Assembly: GCA_016292015.1 (NCBI GenBank)
Contig: JAEEZY010000027.1
Span: 1-64,000 of the forward strand
DNA from: Bacteroidales bacterium
GTDB taxonomy: Bacteria; Bacteroidota; Bacteroidia; Bacteroidales; P3
Length of the DNA stretch: 64,000 bases
Reading direction: 5' to 3'
This document shows, in pieces, positions 25,882 through 35,382 of the stretch. The stretch's first letter is position 1. The number at the start of each line of letters is the position of its first letter. The notes under the pieces were generated by a model. The model saw only the letters and a list, made by a program, of their open reading frames with translations, was not told the DNA's origin and made no database searches. A program made the translations under genes and the position numbers.

Positions 25882-25924
25882 ACCAACTACAACATTCACG
25901 CATTAACATATCCTGTTATAAAAA

Positions 25925-27832
25925 TTGTTCCTTAACTATCTTACCGACCTCTTCGCTTTCGACAACGCCCACCCGTTGCTCTTCACCCAGTTCAATTTCT
26001 GGGCGTTCTTCCTGCTGGTTTATGCATTGTTCTGTGCGATAGTGGAGGTTGGTAGTCGCAAGCGCCCTTTCTCCAAAGGACGACGTCTGATGCGCAACGG
26101 CTACCTCTTCCTCGTGAGCCTCTTCTTCTACTACAAGACATCGGGCCTCTTCGTGCTGCTGCTTATCTTCGCCACCCTCGTGGGTTGGATACTCGGCATA
26201 AGGATGGATTCGCTGCGCACAGGTGGTAAACGCAAGATGACCAGGGCGCTTATGATTCTCGGGGTGGTGGTCAACCTGCTGGTGCTCTCCTACTTCAAGT
26301 ACGCGTATTTTTTCACCGATATCTACAACACCGTCTTCCACACTCACCTCGAAGCCGTCAACGTGCTGGCGCGCTGGTCTAACCATTTCACCGCCACCGC
26401 CCGCTTCGATGCTTCGGTGATACTGCTTCCGGTGGGCATCTCGTTTTTCACCTTCCAGAACATCAGCTATATCGTCGATGTCTATAAGGGCAAGGTGCGG
26501 CATGCGTCAAACGTGCTTGACTTTGGCTTTTACACCACTTTCTTCCCACAGCTGGTGGCAGGTCCTATCGTGCGAGCCGACCAGTTCATCCCGCAGCTCT
26601 ACAAGCCCTTCTTCCTCACGCGGCGTCAGTTTGGAATTGCTCTTTTCTGGATACTGAACGGATTGGCGAAGAAGCTGATACTCGCCGACTATCTGGCGGT
26701 AAACTTCGTTGACCGCGTTTTCGACAATCCGTCGCTCTACACCCCTTTCGAGAATTTCGCCTCACTTCTCGTCTATTCGCTGCAGGTGTATGCCGACTTC
26801 TCCGGTTATACCGACATCGCCATCGGTGTCGCCATGTTGATGGGATTCTACCTGCCACTCAACTTCAACTCGCCCTATAAGGCCACCAACCCCGCAGGGT
26901 TCTGGAAACGCTGGCATATCTCGCTCTCCAACTGGCTCAAAGACTACCTCTACATACCCATCGGCGGCAACCGCAACGCCACCGTTGCCACATATCTCAT
27001 ACTCGCCATCGTGATGGCTGCGGTAGGATTTATGGCCAACACGCTGTGGGTGTGGATAGTTATTGCTTCCGTTGCCACATTGCTGGTGGCGGTATATGTC
27101 ATCATCCCGAAACACCGCCGCGAGATGAACACCAACATCAACAATATGGACACGATGCTGCTGGGAGGCCTCTGGCATGGGGCATCGTTCAACTTCATCA
27201 CCTGGGGCGGATTGAACGGATTGGGTATTCTGGCGTACAAATGGTGGAAGAAACTGGGCCCCTGGGCACGTATCATCGCCATCACGTTCATCTTCATCGC
27301 CGTGTTCGACCTGCGGCTTGCCCTGCCCTCCCACACGATGAACTTCTTCGTCTATTTCACCGGCTTCGCCACCATCGGCATACTCCTCGTCACCATCCCG
27401 CGGCTGTTCAAACACCAAAATACTTTGCAATTCGAAGCCCGTAATTCCAAGTTCACACTCGTCTGGAACACCCTCATCACCTTCCTCTTCATCAGCTTCA
27501 CCCGACTCTTCTTCCGAAGCGGCTCAAATCTCAACCCCGCCGAAGCCAACGAGGTGGCGTGGCGCACGGCGTCGCAGATGGTCGATCAGATGGGCTCGCA
27601 CTGGAATCTTGCACAAATACCTCAGATCGTCGGTGCCTATTGGAATATTTTTCTCATCTTTGCAATCGGAATGGTCATACATTGGCTGCCCGCACGCTTC
27701 AAACGCCGCTACCGCCTCTGGTTCGCCTCGATGCCCATTTGGCTTATGCTGTTAGTCGTCGTTGCTGCGGTCTTTGTGCTCTACCAGTTCGTCACCGCCG
27801 GTCTTCAGCCGTTCATTTATTTCCAGTTCTGA
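25925..27832 (+). CDS. MBOAT-family membrane O-acyltransferase (AlgI/PatA-like)
   Basis: A 635-residue polytopic inner-membrane protein related to AlgI and PatA, which pass acetyl groups across the membrane for O-acetylation of extracellular glycans. Family blocks are LPVGISFFTFQNISYIVDVY, FFPQLVAGPIVRADQFIPQ, the DFSGYTDIAIG stretch, FWKRWHISLSNWLKDYLYIP and the catalytic His in GGLWHGASFNF (H418). The best start is a TTG at 25925, since the first helix and the usual N-terminal FLNYL-type residues follow directly and no ATG is available nearby. It sits between the SGNH gene and an Ig-like lipoprotein gene that starts 1 bp after its stop. Confidence 0.9.
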   Translation: MFLNYLTDLFAFDNAHPLLFTQFNFWAFFLLVYALFCAIVEVGSRKRPFSKGRRLMRNGYLFLVSLFFYYKTSGLFVLLLIFATLVGWILGIRMDSLRTGGKRKMTRALMILGVVVNLLVLSYFKYAYFFTDIYNTVFHTHLEAVNVLARWSNHFTATARFDASVILLPVGISFFTFQNISYIVDVYKGKVRHASNVLDFGFYTTFFPQLVAGPIVRADQFIPQLYKPFFLTRRQFGIALFWILNGLAKKLILADYLAVNFVDRVFDNPSLYTPFENFASLLVYSLQVYADFSGYTDIAIGVAMLMGFYLPLNFNSPYKATNPAGFWKRWHISLSNWLKDYLYIPIGGNRNATVATYLILAIVMAAVGFMANTLWVWIVIASVATLLVAVYVIIPKHRREMNTNINNMDTMLLGGLWHGASFNFITWGGLNGLGILAYKWWKKLGPWARIIAITFIFIAVFDLRLALPSHTMNFFVYFTGFATIGILLVTIPRLFKHQNTLQFEARNSKFTLVWNTLITFLFISFTRLFFRSGSNLNPAEANEVAWRTASQMVDQMGSHWNLAQIPQIVGAYWNIFLIFAIGMVIHWLPARFKRRYRLWFASMPIWLMLLVVVAAVFVLYQFVTAGLQPFIYFQF

Positions 27833-27833
27833 A

Positions 27834-29552
27834 ATGAAACTATCTGTCAAAATATCTTTATCAGTCATTGTGGCCATCCTGGTTGGCAGCTTGAGCTCGT
27901 GTGCCAAGCAGGGCTATCCTTCGGGCGGCCCCGTCGATAAGCAACCGCCGAAGGTCAAAGGTGTGAGCCCCCAGAGCGAGTCCATCAACTGCACAGCCAA
28001 GAAGTTCCGCATCGACTTCGACGAATATGTCACGATGAAGGACGCCGACAACAACGTGCTCATCTCGCCGCCCATGAAGCAAAAGCCCGAATATCAGGTA
28101 AAGGGCAAGAGCCTTATTGTGAAGCTGAACGATACGCTCGCACCCAACACCACCTATCTCTTCCAGTTCAAGGGCGCGATAGTCGATTACAACGAAGGCA
28201 ACCCCCTGACCTCGTTCGAGTATGTCTTCTCGACAGGCGATGCCCTCGACTCGATGACCATCTCCGGCAAGGTGGTCGATGCTCTCAAACAGTCGCCCAC
28301 CGAGACTTCGGTGACGGTGGCCGCCTACCGTATGACCGAAGAGAACGAGGCGCTGGGCGACTCAATCGTGGCCCTGGGCTCGCCAACCTATCAAACCCGC
28401 ACAGATTCCGACGGCTCGTTCCATTTCAACTATATGACTCCCGGCCGCTACATGCTTGTCGCGCTCGACGATGCCGACAAGAACCTCAAATACTCGGCAT
28501 CTGAGGCAATAGGATGGCTCGACACATTGGTGACGGCACAAGTCATGCCCAAGCCAGCCGACTCTACCGTATCGCAAAACGACACTGTTGAGAAGAAGTC
28601 GGACTCTGAGGTTGTTTCTGATGGCGATAAAATGCCCCTCCTCCAGATGTCGATGAAGGAGAGCAACACTCAGCGTGTGCTGCAAAGCGGTTTCACAGCC
28701 AAAGGCTCTCTGCAGATAGTCACACAGATGCCTATGCAGTCGCCTGTCGTTGAAGCCGACTCGGTGGTGTGGTCGCTCGACTCCAAGGGCGATACGCTGC
28801 GCTTGTGGACCTTGCGCCGCTCCTGCGACTCGTTGCATATTGTGCTACTTGATTCCGCCACCTCGCTCAACGACACTCTCGTGGTGAAATACCGTGAACC
28901 CAGGAAGTCTAAACGCAAGAGCGACACCCCGGAAAAAGACCTGAACGGAGTCCACTCGTTCATATCGTCGTCGCATCCCTATTTCGACACCATGAAAGTT
29001 AGGTTTGATGCGCCTGTCCACGCGCTTTTGGACGATTCAGTCTCTATCTTTTGTTTCTCCGACAGTTCATCCATCAAGGCTCACCTGACGCTCGACACCT
29101 CCAAGACAATCGGCTTCATAGTTGGCGACATACCTCTGAAACAGGGCGAGAAATACAAGCTAACTGTCCCGAAAGGTAACTATCGCGATCTATACGGTCG
29201 CGACAACGACTCGCTTGTCATCACCACTACGCTCACCTCGGCCAGCGACTACGGCACTCTGCTGTTCGACATAGCCGTCAACGGTGTGATGCAGCAGCCG
29301 GTGGTTCAGCTGCTCGACGACAAGGGTACCGTGGTGGCTCAACAGGCGGTGCTGGCGTCATCGTTCCAGTTCGAGAACCTGAAACCTGCCACCTACCGTC
29401 TGCGACTCTTCGACGACCTCGACGGCAACGGCGAGTGGACTCCAGGCGACTACTACCTGCACCGTCAGCCCGAACCGGTCATTTACTTCAAAAAAAGCCT
29501 CCAGCTCCGCGCCAACTGGGAGATGTCTGAGACGTGGAATCTGGAGCAGTAG
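27834..29552 (+). CDS. Ig-like-domain lipoprotein
   Basis: A 572-residue lipoprotein with lipobox LSSC (Cys23). After the anchor comes a bacterial Ig-like (Big_5-type) domain, seen in GGPVDKQPPKVKGVSP, IDFDEYVTMKDADNNVLISPP and the PNTTYLFQF strand. A SdrD/CNA-B-like segment follows, with GSFHFNYMTPGRYMLVALDD, and a second such element near the C-terminus, FENLKPATYRLRLFDDLDGNG. This architecture is a common conserved Bacteroidota surface lipoprotein with unknown role. Its start lies 1 bp after the MBOAT stop, so it belongs to the acylation cassette and may be its target or scaffold; that is inference. Confidence 0.82.
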   Translation: MKLSVKISLSVIVAILVGSLSSCAKQGYPSGGPVDKQPPKVKGVSPQSESINCTAKKFRIDFDEYVTMKDADNNVLISPPMKQKPEYQVKGKSLIVKLNDTLAPNTTYLFQFKGAIVDYNEGNPLTSFEYVFSTGDALDSMTISGKVVDALKQSPTETSVTVAAYRMTEENEALGDSIVALGSPTYQTRTDSDGSFHFNYMTPGRYMLVALDDADKNLKYSASEAIGWLDTLVTAQVMPKPADSTVSQNDTVEKKSDSEVVSDGDKMPLLQMSMKESNTQRVLQSGFTAKGSLQIVTQMPMQSPVVEADSVVWSLDSKGDTLRLWTLRRSCDSLHIVLLDSATSLNDTLVVKYREPRKSKRKSDTPEKDLNGVHSFISSSHPYFDTMKVRFDAPVHALLDDSVSIFCFSDSSSIKAHLTLDTSKTIGFIVGDIPLKQGEKYKLTVPKGNYRDLYGRDNDSLVITTTLTSASDYGTLLFDIAVNGVMQQPVVQLLDDKGTVVAQQAVLASSFQFENLKPATYRLRLFDDLDGNGEWTPGDYYLHRQPEPVIYFKKSLQLRANWEMSETWNLEQ

Positions 29553-29628
29553 GCAAAAAGACAATAAAAAGAGCCTCTGGGCGTTTTATAATTCAGGAAA
29601 ATAAATAAAAAACAAATACCTTTTCAAC

Positions 29629-30333
29629 ATGACAGAATTTGAGAAATTTGCCACCAAACACTGTGGCATCAGCAGCACCACCTACGCCAAATATACGGCA
29701 GCGACCAACCGCGCCATCATGAGCGCCGCACCGATGGCTTCGCTGACCCCATATATCATCGAAGAGCGTCAGCTCAACATGACCCAGATGGACGTCTTCT
29801 CGCGCCTCATGATCGACCGCATCATCTTCCTCGGCACCGCCATCGACGACTATACCTCCAACGTCATACAAGCTCAGCTGCTCTTTCTCGAATCGGTAGA
29901 TAGCCAGAAGGACATCTCCATCTATCTCAATTCTCCGGGAGGCTCGGTGTATGCAGGACTTGGTATATACGACACCATGCAGCTCATAAGCCCCAAGATC
30001 TCCACCATCTGCACAGGACTTGCCGCTTCCATGGCTTCCGTCCTGCTCTGCGCCGGAGAGAAGGGTATGCGCTCGGCTCTGCCTCACAGCCGCGTGATGA
30101 TTCACCAGCCGATGGGCGGCGCCGAAGGTCAAGCTTCGGATATGGAGATCACCGTGCGTGAGATTCAGAAACTCAAGAAAGAGCTCTATGAGATCATAGC
30201 AAGTCACAGCGGCAAATCCATTGAGCAGGTGGAGAAAGACAGCGACCGTGACCACTGGATGACCGCCGAAGAGGCTAAAGAATACGGCATGATCGACGAA
30301 GTGCTCCGCAAACGCGCCAATACCGAGGAATAA
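29629..30333 (+). CDS. clpP: ATP-dependent Clp protease proteolytic subunit
   Basis: Serine protease that forms the proteolytic barrel for ClpX/ClpC. The 234-residue product has Ser134 in the [11 protein letters not shown] block, His159 in MIHQPMGG and Asp208 in DRDHWM, the expected triad. The N-terminal region is about 30 residues longer than E. coli ClpP, as is usual in Bacteroidota. It is not beside clpX, which sits on the other strand at 36204-37442. The dut start overlaps its stop by one base. Confidence 0.94.
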   Translation: MTEFEKFATKHCGISSTTYAKYTAATNRAIMSAAPMASLTPYIIEERQLNMTQMDVFSRLMIDRIIFLGTAIDDYTSNVIQAQLLFLESVDSQKDISIYLNSPGGSVYAGLGIYDTMQLISPKISTICTGLAASMASVLLCAGEKGMRSALPHSRVMIHQPMGGAEGQASDMEITVREIQKLKKELYEIIASHSGKSIEQVEKDSDRDHWMTAEEAKEYGMIDEVLRKRANTEE

Positions 30334-30770
30334 TGCAGATAAAGATAATCAACAAGTCGCACCACCCGCTGCCCCACTACGAGACGGCGCAGTCGGCTGG
30401 CATGGACCTCCGTGCTTTCCTGCCAGACGGCCCTATAACGCTGAAACCGATGGAGAGAGGCCTCGTAAAAACAGGCCTCTTCATGGAATTGACTGCAGGC
30501 TTTGAGGCTCAGGTACGTCCGCGCAGCGGCTTGGCACTGAAGAAAGGCGTCACCGTACTCAACTCGCCCGGCACCATCGACGCTGACTATCGCGGCGAGA
30601 TTTGCGTCATCCTGATAAACCTCTCGCAAGAGGATTTCGTCATAAACGACGGCGAGCGCATAGCGCAGATGGTCATCGCTCGCCACGAGCAGGCAGAGAT
30701 AGTCGAGGTGACCGAACTCTCCGATACCGAACGCGGCACTGGCGGCTTCGGACACACGGGGGAAAAATGA
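30333..30770 (+). CDS. dut: dUTP diphosphatase
   Basis: A 145-residue trimeric-type dUTPase that hydrolyses dUTP to dUMP, keeping uracil out of DNA. The five motifs are visible: [20 protein letters not shown], the uracil pocket [23 protein letters not shown], and the flexible C-terminal arm [10 protein letters not shown]. The start codon overlaps the clpP stop (TAATG) and its stop overlaps the next start (ATGA), so clpP-dut-namZ should be one translationally coupled unit. Confidence 0.95.
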   Translation: MQIKIINKSHHPLPHYETAQSAGMDLRAFLPDGPITLKPMERGLVKTGLFMELTAGFEAQVRPRSGLALKKGVTVLNSPGTIDADYRGEICVILINLSQEDFVINDGERIAQMVIARHEQAEIVEVTELSDTERGTGGFGHTGEK

Positions 30771-31915
30771 CAACAAAACGATTGGTGCTTGCCACGTTCT
30801 TGTTTGTTGCGATGATGTCGCAACTGCTCGTTTCGTGCCATGCGCAGGCAACTGTTGCAGGCGAGACGCCCGCCCACCAAGGTTTGCAGACGGGTGCCGA
30901 GGTGCTGATGGATAATACCTCTCGGCTCTCAGCCGTCAACCGTCAACGTTCAACCTTGCGTGTGGCTGTGGTGGGCAACCAGACCTCTGTTGTCGGCAAT
31001 ACCCACCTCGTTGATACCTTGCTGGCGTCGGGTGCCGATATAAGAAAGATTTTCTGCCCCGAACACGGCTTTCGCGGTACTGCCGCCGCTGGCGCCAAAG
31101 TGGACAACAGCGTTGACCCCAAGACGGGCTTGCCTATCATCTCGCTTTACGGCAAAAACAAGAAACCGACGCAGGAGCAGCTGAAAGATGTGGATGTCGT
31201 GCTCTTCGACCTGCAGGATGTCGGATGCCGGTTCTACACCTACATCTCCACCCTCCACTATGTGATGGAAGCTTGTGCCGAAAGCGCAACACCTCTGGTG
31301 GTGCTGGACAGACCTAATCCGAACGGACATTATGTCGATGGGCCCGTCCTCGACACCGCTCGCTACCGCTCGTTCGTGGGCATGCACCCCGTTCCCGTGG
31401 TTTATGGATTGACGATAGGCGAATATGCACAGATGATCAACGGCGAAGGCTGGTTGAAAGGGAAAATGGAGTGCGACTTGACGGTGGTACCTATGCAAGG
31501 CTACCGTCGCGACAGCGTCGGATATCAACTCCCCGTAGCTCCTTCACCCAACCTGCGTAGCTCCCACGCCATAGCGCTCTACCCATCGCTGTGCCTGTTC
31601 GAAGGGACCAACTGCGGCGTGGGGCGCGGAACCGACTGGCCGTTCGAGATCGTCACCTATGGCAGCGACACTCTCAACCTGCAGCAGGCATCGGCTCCGT
31701 CGGCGTTCAGCCTCCGTTATCTTATTGAAATGCACAAGAGGGTGCCTAAGGGCAGCTTCTTCCAGAAAAGCAACTTCTTCGAGAAACTCGCTGGAAACGG
31801 TGAGTTGAGGAAACAGATAGCTTCCGGCATGAGCGAGGAGGCTATCCGCGCATCGTGGAAACCCGCTTTGTCGGAATACAAGAAGATACGCAGCAAATAT
31901 CTTATTTACGATTAA
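30767..31915 (+). CDS. namZ: Exo-beta-N-acetylmuramidase NamZ (DUF1343 family)
   Basis: Peptidoglycan-recycling glycosidase that removes terminal MurNAc, by homology to NamZ of Tannerella and Bacillus. The 382-residue protein begins with a signal sequence and LVSC lipobox (Cys24), although cleavage after HA before Gln27 is also possible. Family blocks include [50 protein letters not shown] and [19 protein letters not shown] use the ATG at 30767, which overlaps the dut stop; the longer frame lies inside dut. It converges with the radical SAM gene with a 4-bp overlap at 31912-31915. Confidence 0.88.
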   Translation: MTTKRLVLATFLFVAMMSQLLVSCHAQATVAGETPAHQGLQTGAEVLMDNTSRLSAVNRQRSTLRVAVVGNQTSVVGNTHLVDTLLASGADIRKIFCPEHGFRGTAAAGAKVDNSVDPKTGLPIISLYGKNKKPTQEQLKDVDVVLFDLQDVGCRFYTYISTLHYVMEACAESATPLVVLDRPNPNGHYVDGPVLDTARYRSFVGMHPVPVVYGLTIGEYAQMINGEGWLKGKMECDLTVVPMQGYRRDSVGYQLPVAPSPNLRSSHAIALYPSLCLFEGTNCGVGRGTDWPFEIVTYGSDTLNLQQASAPSAFSLRYLIEMHKRVPKGSFFQKSNFFEKLAGNGELRKQIASGMSEEAIRASWKPALSEYKKIRSKYLIYD

Positions 31916-32862
31916 CCGCGAGGGAACAGACACCCCTGCCGACTATCTCTCCGCGTAAGCTCAGCTTCAATCATTGCGCCTATCTCTTCATTTCGTACAA
32001 GCCTTCCATCTGGACGTTTCCACGCTCGTTCGGGCATCGCCTGGTAGCGGGGCGGCACCTCGCCGGCAAAGCGTTCTATCGCCAAGTCCGGCCGCAAACG
32101 CTCCACGATGTCGCACACCAGCGCGATATACTCTTCCAACCCGAATGCCATGCCGCGCCTCTCTGTTGGCTCTTCGGCCAGTCGCGTCCCTTTCAGTATC
32201 TGCAGTTGGTGAAATTTCACCGTATTGAGTGGCAAAGAGTTTATTATTTCAGCAGAGGCTACCATCTCCTCGCGTGTCTCGCCTGGCAGCCCCAATATGA
32301 AATGCCCGCCGCAGTGAATCCCGCGCTTCGCGGTGGCTTCTACGGCACGTCGTGTAGTGGCGAAGTCGTGTCCGCGTCCTACGGCCTCAAGCGTGCGGTC
32401 ATAGCAGCTCTCAATGCCGTATTCGAGGCCTACAAATCCGCGCTTCTTCAGCAAGGCGATATAATCCAGCTTCTCGTCATCGACACAGTCGGGTCGCGTG
32501 CCTATGATTATGCCCGACACCATCGGGTGGCTGAGCGCCTCTTCATAGCGCTCCTGTAGCTCCTCCAGCGGAGCGTAGGTGTTGCTGTAGGTCTGGAAGT
32601 AGGCGAGGTAGCAGGCACTCTTGCGGTAGCGCCAGAGGTGGAATTTGATGCCCTCGTCTATCTGCTCGGTGATGGTTTTCGCCTCACGGCAGTACGAGGG
32701 GTTGAAGGCCTCGTTGTTGCAGAACGTGCACCCGCCGGTGCCTTTCGTCCCGTCGCGGTTGGGACAGCTGAACCCCCCGTCGATGGAGAGCTTCTGTGCC
32801 CGCCCGCCGAAGAGCGACTTGAAATAACTGGCGTATGAATTATACCGCATCGTGATGACCAC
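31912..32862 (-). CDS. TIGR01212-family radical SAM protein (YhcC-like)
   Basis: A 316-residue radical SAM protein of unknown function, widespread in bacteria. The N-terminal CPNRDGTKGTGGCTFC segment supplies the characteristic widely spaced cluster cysteines of this family, and FILGLPGETREEM, LEYGIES and TVKFHQLQILKGT are its other conserved blocks. A second ATG four codons in is possible. It shares four bases with the end of namZ on the opposite strand, and no terminator separates them. Confidence 0.88.
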   Translation of the reverse strand: MVITMRYNSYASYFKSLFGGRAQKLSIDGGFSCPNRDGTKGTGGCTFCNNEAFNPSYCREAKTITEQIDEGIKFHLWRYRKSACYLAYFQTYSNTYAPLEELQERYEEALSHPMVSGIIIGTRPDCVDDEKLDYIALLKKRGFVGLEYGIESCYDRTLEAVGRGHDFATTRRAVEATAKRGIHCGGHFILGLPGETREEMVASAEIINSLPLNTVKFHQLQILKGTRLAEEPTERRGMAFGLEEYIALVCDIVERLRPDLAIERFAGEVPPRYQAMPERAWKRPDGRLVRNEEIGAMIEAELTRRDSRQGCLFPRG

Positions 32863-32887
32863 TTAATCGCCCTGTGCGGGCACGCAC

Positions 32888-33325
32888 CTAATAGATATAT
32901 AGGGTCCCTCCTTCGTACGTTGTGCCGTATTGGTACAGCGGACAGCTCGTCTTGCTGCCGTCCAGCGGCACTCCGTTGGCGTAGGTGTTGAACTGGCTGC
33001 CGCATTCTGGGCACTTCAGCACCGTCCCGTCCCATCCGTCCTCCACCTCCACAGCGACCGAGTGGTCGTGCGGACAGGTGCGCTCGTAGGCAACAAACTC
33101 GTTCAAGGCTGTCCGTATGACGAATATCCCGTGGTTGCCTCCCACTATATACTCATACCCTCCCACGTTGTTCAGGCGGTTGTATATCGGCGAGTTAGGG
33201 TCTATCGAACATGCCGCAGCACCTATGGGCGTGTCGCAGTGTTTCTCATGCTTGCAGCCGCAGAGCAGCATCAACAGGGCAACTAGTGCAATCGCGAATC
33301 TAGAACTATGAATTTTGAATATCAT
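32888..33325 (-). CDS. Rieske-like lipoprotein with altered cluster ligands
   Basis: A 145-residue lipoprotein (lipobox ending at Cys24, LLCGC; Cys22 is an alternative). The mature part has the Rieske fold order: strands around GIFVIRTALNEFVAYERTC, the first ligand loop C84-P-H86, the second loop C105-P-E-C108-GS, and the late GVPLDG turn that precedes the last strands. In a classical [2Fe-2S] Rieske centre the second loop is CxxH; here Cys108 replaces His, giving a 3Cys-1His set. Two further cysteines (30 and 39) lie near the anchor and one at 128. No oxygenase or cytochrome partner adjoins it. Cofactor identity is uncertain; the site could bind zinc. Confidence 0.72.
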   Translation of the reverse strand: MIFKIHSSRFAIALVALLMLLCGCKHEKHCDTPIGAAACSIDPNSPIYNRLNNVGGYEYIVGGNHGIFVIRTALNEFVAYERTCPHDHSVAVEVEDGWDGTVLKCPECGSQFNTYANGVPLDGSKTSCPLYQYGTTYEGGTLYIY

Positions 33326-33413
33326 CGCGCTCTGCTGGGGTTTTGTCGCTTGCTATATTGTGTTTCGTTAAACACCGTGTCGGGTTGTTGTCGCCCTCGG
33401 TATAGGGGAGGGG

Positions 33414-34433
33414 TCAGTTGCCGTAGTCACCGTAGATTGTCTTCATCACTACGTCGGCTACCGTCTTCATGGTTTTCCCGTCCACCGCCTCAAGGTTGTC
33501 GCCTACGGTGTGCCACAACGGGAAGAAGCTGCAGTCAACGTCGTTCTGCACTATGTCTATCGTGGGTATGTTGGCTATCTGGTTCACATACAGGTGGTCG
33601 TCGAGTATGGCGTCGGTGTTCTGGTCAACGAAAATGGATGAATGTCCCAGTGCGGCGGCAGCGCGCCACACCTTGTCCATGACGCCTGGCGCATAGCGTC
33701 GGCTTATCTCTTCTTTGGTGAACCGGGGTTGTTTGGTCCCTACCATATCCAGCAGGATGCCATAGATGGCTCTGTAATACGGTCGGTGAGGGTTCTGTGC
33801 CCAGTATTGCGAGCCCTTGCACCAGGTGTTGTCCTGGTAGTCTTGGTCGGCCCATTCGGGCATGCCTTGGTCTTCTACATCGAAGAAGATGAAATCCACT
33901 CCTACCGACGGACGCTTTTCCGACATCACTCGTGCCATCTCCATGAGTGTGGCCACTCCGCTGGCTCCGTCGTTGGCTCCCATGATGGGCTTGCGCCAGT
34001 TAGCGCTGTCGGGGTCGTGGTCGGCCCAGAGACGGCTGTCCCAATGGGCACAGAGCATGATGCGGTCGCCCTTCTCGGGGTTCAGCGAGGCGATAATGTT
34101 CTCCCCTCTGACCGTCTGCCCATTCCATAGCACGGTGCTGAATGGCTGCGCGATGACTGTGTCGCACCATTGCCTCATCTTATTTTGCAGATAGGCGGCA
34201 CATTCTTTCTGCCCTTTGCTGCCTGGTGTGCGGAAACCGAAGGCGAGCTGCTCTTCGACATAGCGATAGGCCGAGTCGGCGGAGAAGGCTGGGGTCGCCA
34301 CAGCGCTGTAATCGACCCCTTGTTGCACAGCTGGGCTTTTCTTCTTGTGTGTGCACGAGACGGTCAGCATGGCTGTCAAAAGAAGCAGAGACGCTGCCAT
34401 AGCGCCTCTGCGTGTAACATGTTTAATAGTCAT
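33414..34433 (-). CDS. Type II glutaminyl-peptide cyclotransferase (M28 fold) lipoprotein
   Basis: A zinc-dependent enzyme that turns N-terminal Gln into pyroglutamate, or otherwise an M28 aminopeptidase. The 339-residue protein has a lipobox LTVSC near residue 27 and the metal-site order CAHWDSR (H130), GANDGASG, FFDVEDQG, then DDHLYVN and the ligand histidine in LWHTVGDN. The single-zinc cyclase pattern and the WADQDYQDNTWCKGSQYWA segment favour glutaminyl cyclase, as in Porphyromonas and Tannerella. It is encoded 7 bp after efp. Several exported proteins in this window have a predicted mature Gln1 and would be substrates. Confidence 0.85.
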   Translation of the reverse strand: MTIKHVTRRGAMAASLLLLTAMLTVSCTHKKKSPAVQQGVDYSAVATPAFSADSAYRYVEEQLAFGFRTPGSKGQKECAAYLQNKMRQWCDTVIAQPFSTVLWNGQTVRGENIIASLNPEKGDRIMLCAHWDSRLWADHDPDSANWRKPIMGANDGASGVATLMEMARVMSEKRPSVGVDFIFFDVEDQGMPEWADQDYQDNTWCKGSQYWAQNPHRPYYRAIYGILLDMVGTKQPRFTKEEISRRYAPGVMDKVWRAAAALGHSSIFVDQNTDAILDDHLYVNQIANIPTIDIVQNDVDCSFFPLWHTVGDNLEAVDGKTMKTVADVVMKTIYGDYGN

Positions 34434-34440
34434 GTGTATG

Positions 34441-35004
34441 CTATTTTATACGCTCGCTGTATTCGTTGGTGCGGGTGTCAACCTTGATTTTCTCGCCTTC
34501 TTTGATGAACAGCGGCACGCGGATCGTGACACCGGGCTCTACGGTGGCGTCCTTCATTGCGTTGGTGGCGGTGTTGCCGGCAAATCCAGGCTCAGTGTAG
34601 GTCACCACTGTCTCGATAAACGGCGGAAGCTCGCACATCAACGGGGTCTCGGTGTCGGCATCGACGGTGATTTCGACGTACTGACCGTCACGGAGGAACT
34701 GAGGTGCGTTGATTATCTGCTCGGGGATATAAATCTGCTCGTAGGTCTCGGTGTGCATGAACACGTGCATGTCGCCCTCTTTGTAGAGGTAGGTGTAGGG
34801 ACGACGTTCCACGCGCACGATGTCAATCTTAGCACCACTGGGGAAGGTGTTCTCCAGCATGCGGCCGGTCTTCACGTTGCGCATTTTGGTGCGAACGAAG
34901 GCGGCTCCCTTGCCAGGTTTCACGTGGAGGAACTCAACGATGCAGTAAATATCGTTGTTGAAGTTGATGCAAAGTCCGTTTTTGATGTCGGTTGTTGTTG
35001 CCAT
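34441..35004 (-). CDS. efp: Translation elongation factor P
   Basis: EF-P rescues ribosomes stalled at polyproline. The 187-residue protein has the usual KOW-like N-domain with the modified-lysine loop KPGKGAAF (K32 at the tip) and two OB domains; the closing blocks include TYTEPGF and the VPLFIKEGEKIKVDT ending. No epmA/epmB-type modification gene is adjacent. It precedes the glutaminyl cyclase gene by 7 bp and both may share a transcript from the small membrane protein promoter upstream. Confidence 0.95.
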   Translation of the reverse strand: MATTTDIKNGLCINFNNDIYCIVEFLHVKPGKGAAFVRTKMRNVKTGRMLENTFPSGAKIDIVRVERRPYTYLYKEGDMHVFMHTETYEQIYIPEQIINAPQFLRDGQYVEITVDADTETPLMCELPPFIETVVTYTEPGFAGNTATNAMKDATVEPGVTIRVPLFIKEGEKIKVDTRTNEYSERIK

Positions 35005-35035
35005 AAACGTAATGATATATCGTTAATAAAATCGA

Positions 35036-35308
35036 TTAATTGTCTTTTGTGTTTTGTTTCTCCTTGCGTAAGAGCGAGGTAAGGTGCTTGAGGTCGGCCT
35101 TGAGCGACTCGTTCTCTTCTTCGAAAGATTTGCGGCGTGCGCGCTCCATGAGCATACGCATGAACATGGCCACCACGAGAATCAGCAGTGTCAACGTGTT
35201 GGAGAGGGCCGGATGCCCTTTGCGCAATATGATGAACACAGCGGTGGCTCCTATAAGCAACACATAGGAGACCCATTCGTAAATCTTTATTTCCTTGTCG
35301 TGCGTCAT
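35036..35308 (-). CDS. Small membrane protein with C-terminal coiled coil
   Basis: A 90-residue protein of no recognised family. Two membrane helices (about residues 13-30 and 38-56) are followed by a charged helix, RARRKSFEEENESLKADLKH, with heptad-like spacing suggesting a cytoplasmic coiled coil. I start at the ATG at 35308 (MTHDKEIKIYEW), because the -7 element at 35329-35336 lies just upstream and would fall within the longer frame. Located between tatD and efp. Confidence 0.65.
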   Translation of the reverse strand: MTHDKEIKIYEWVSYVLLIGATAVFIILRKGHPALSNTLTLLILVVAMFMRMLMERARRKSFEEENESLKADLKHLTSLLRKEKQNTKDN

Positions 35309-35328
35309 GATTGATGAGAATTGAAGTG

Positions 35329-35336
35329 CAAAAATA
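35329..35336 (-). promoter_or_regulatory. Bacteroidota -7 element upstream of the small membrane protein
   Basis: CAAAAATA on the + strand is TATTTTTG on the - strand, matching TAnnTTTG 21-28 bases before the ATG at 35308. It probably drives the small membrane protein, efp and the glutaminyl cyclase. Confidence 0.45.
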
Positions 35337-35382
35337 CTAAAATGAAATAAATCTTCAGGTATTTTCAGCAAAAAGAGGTGAT

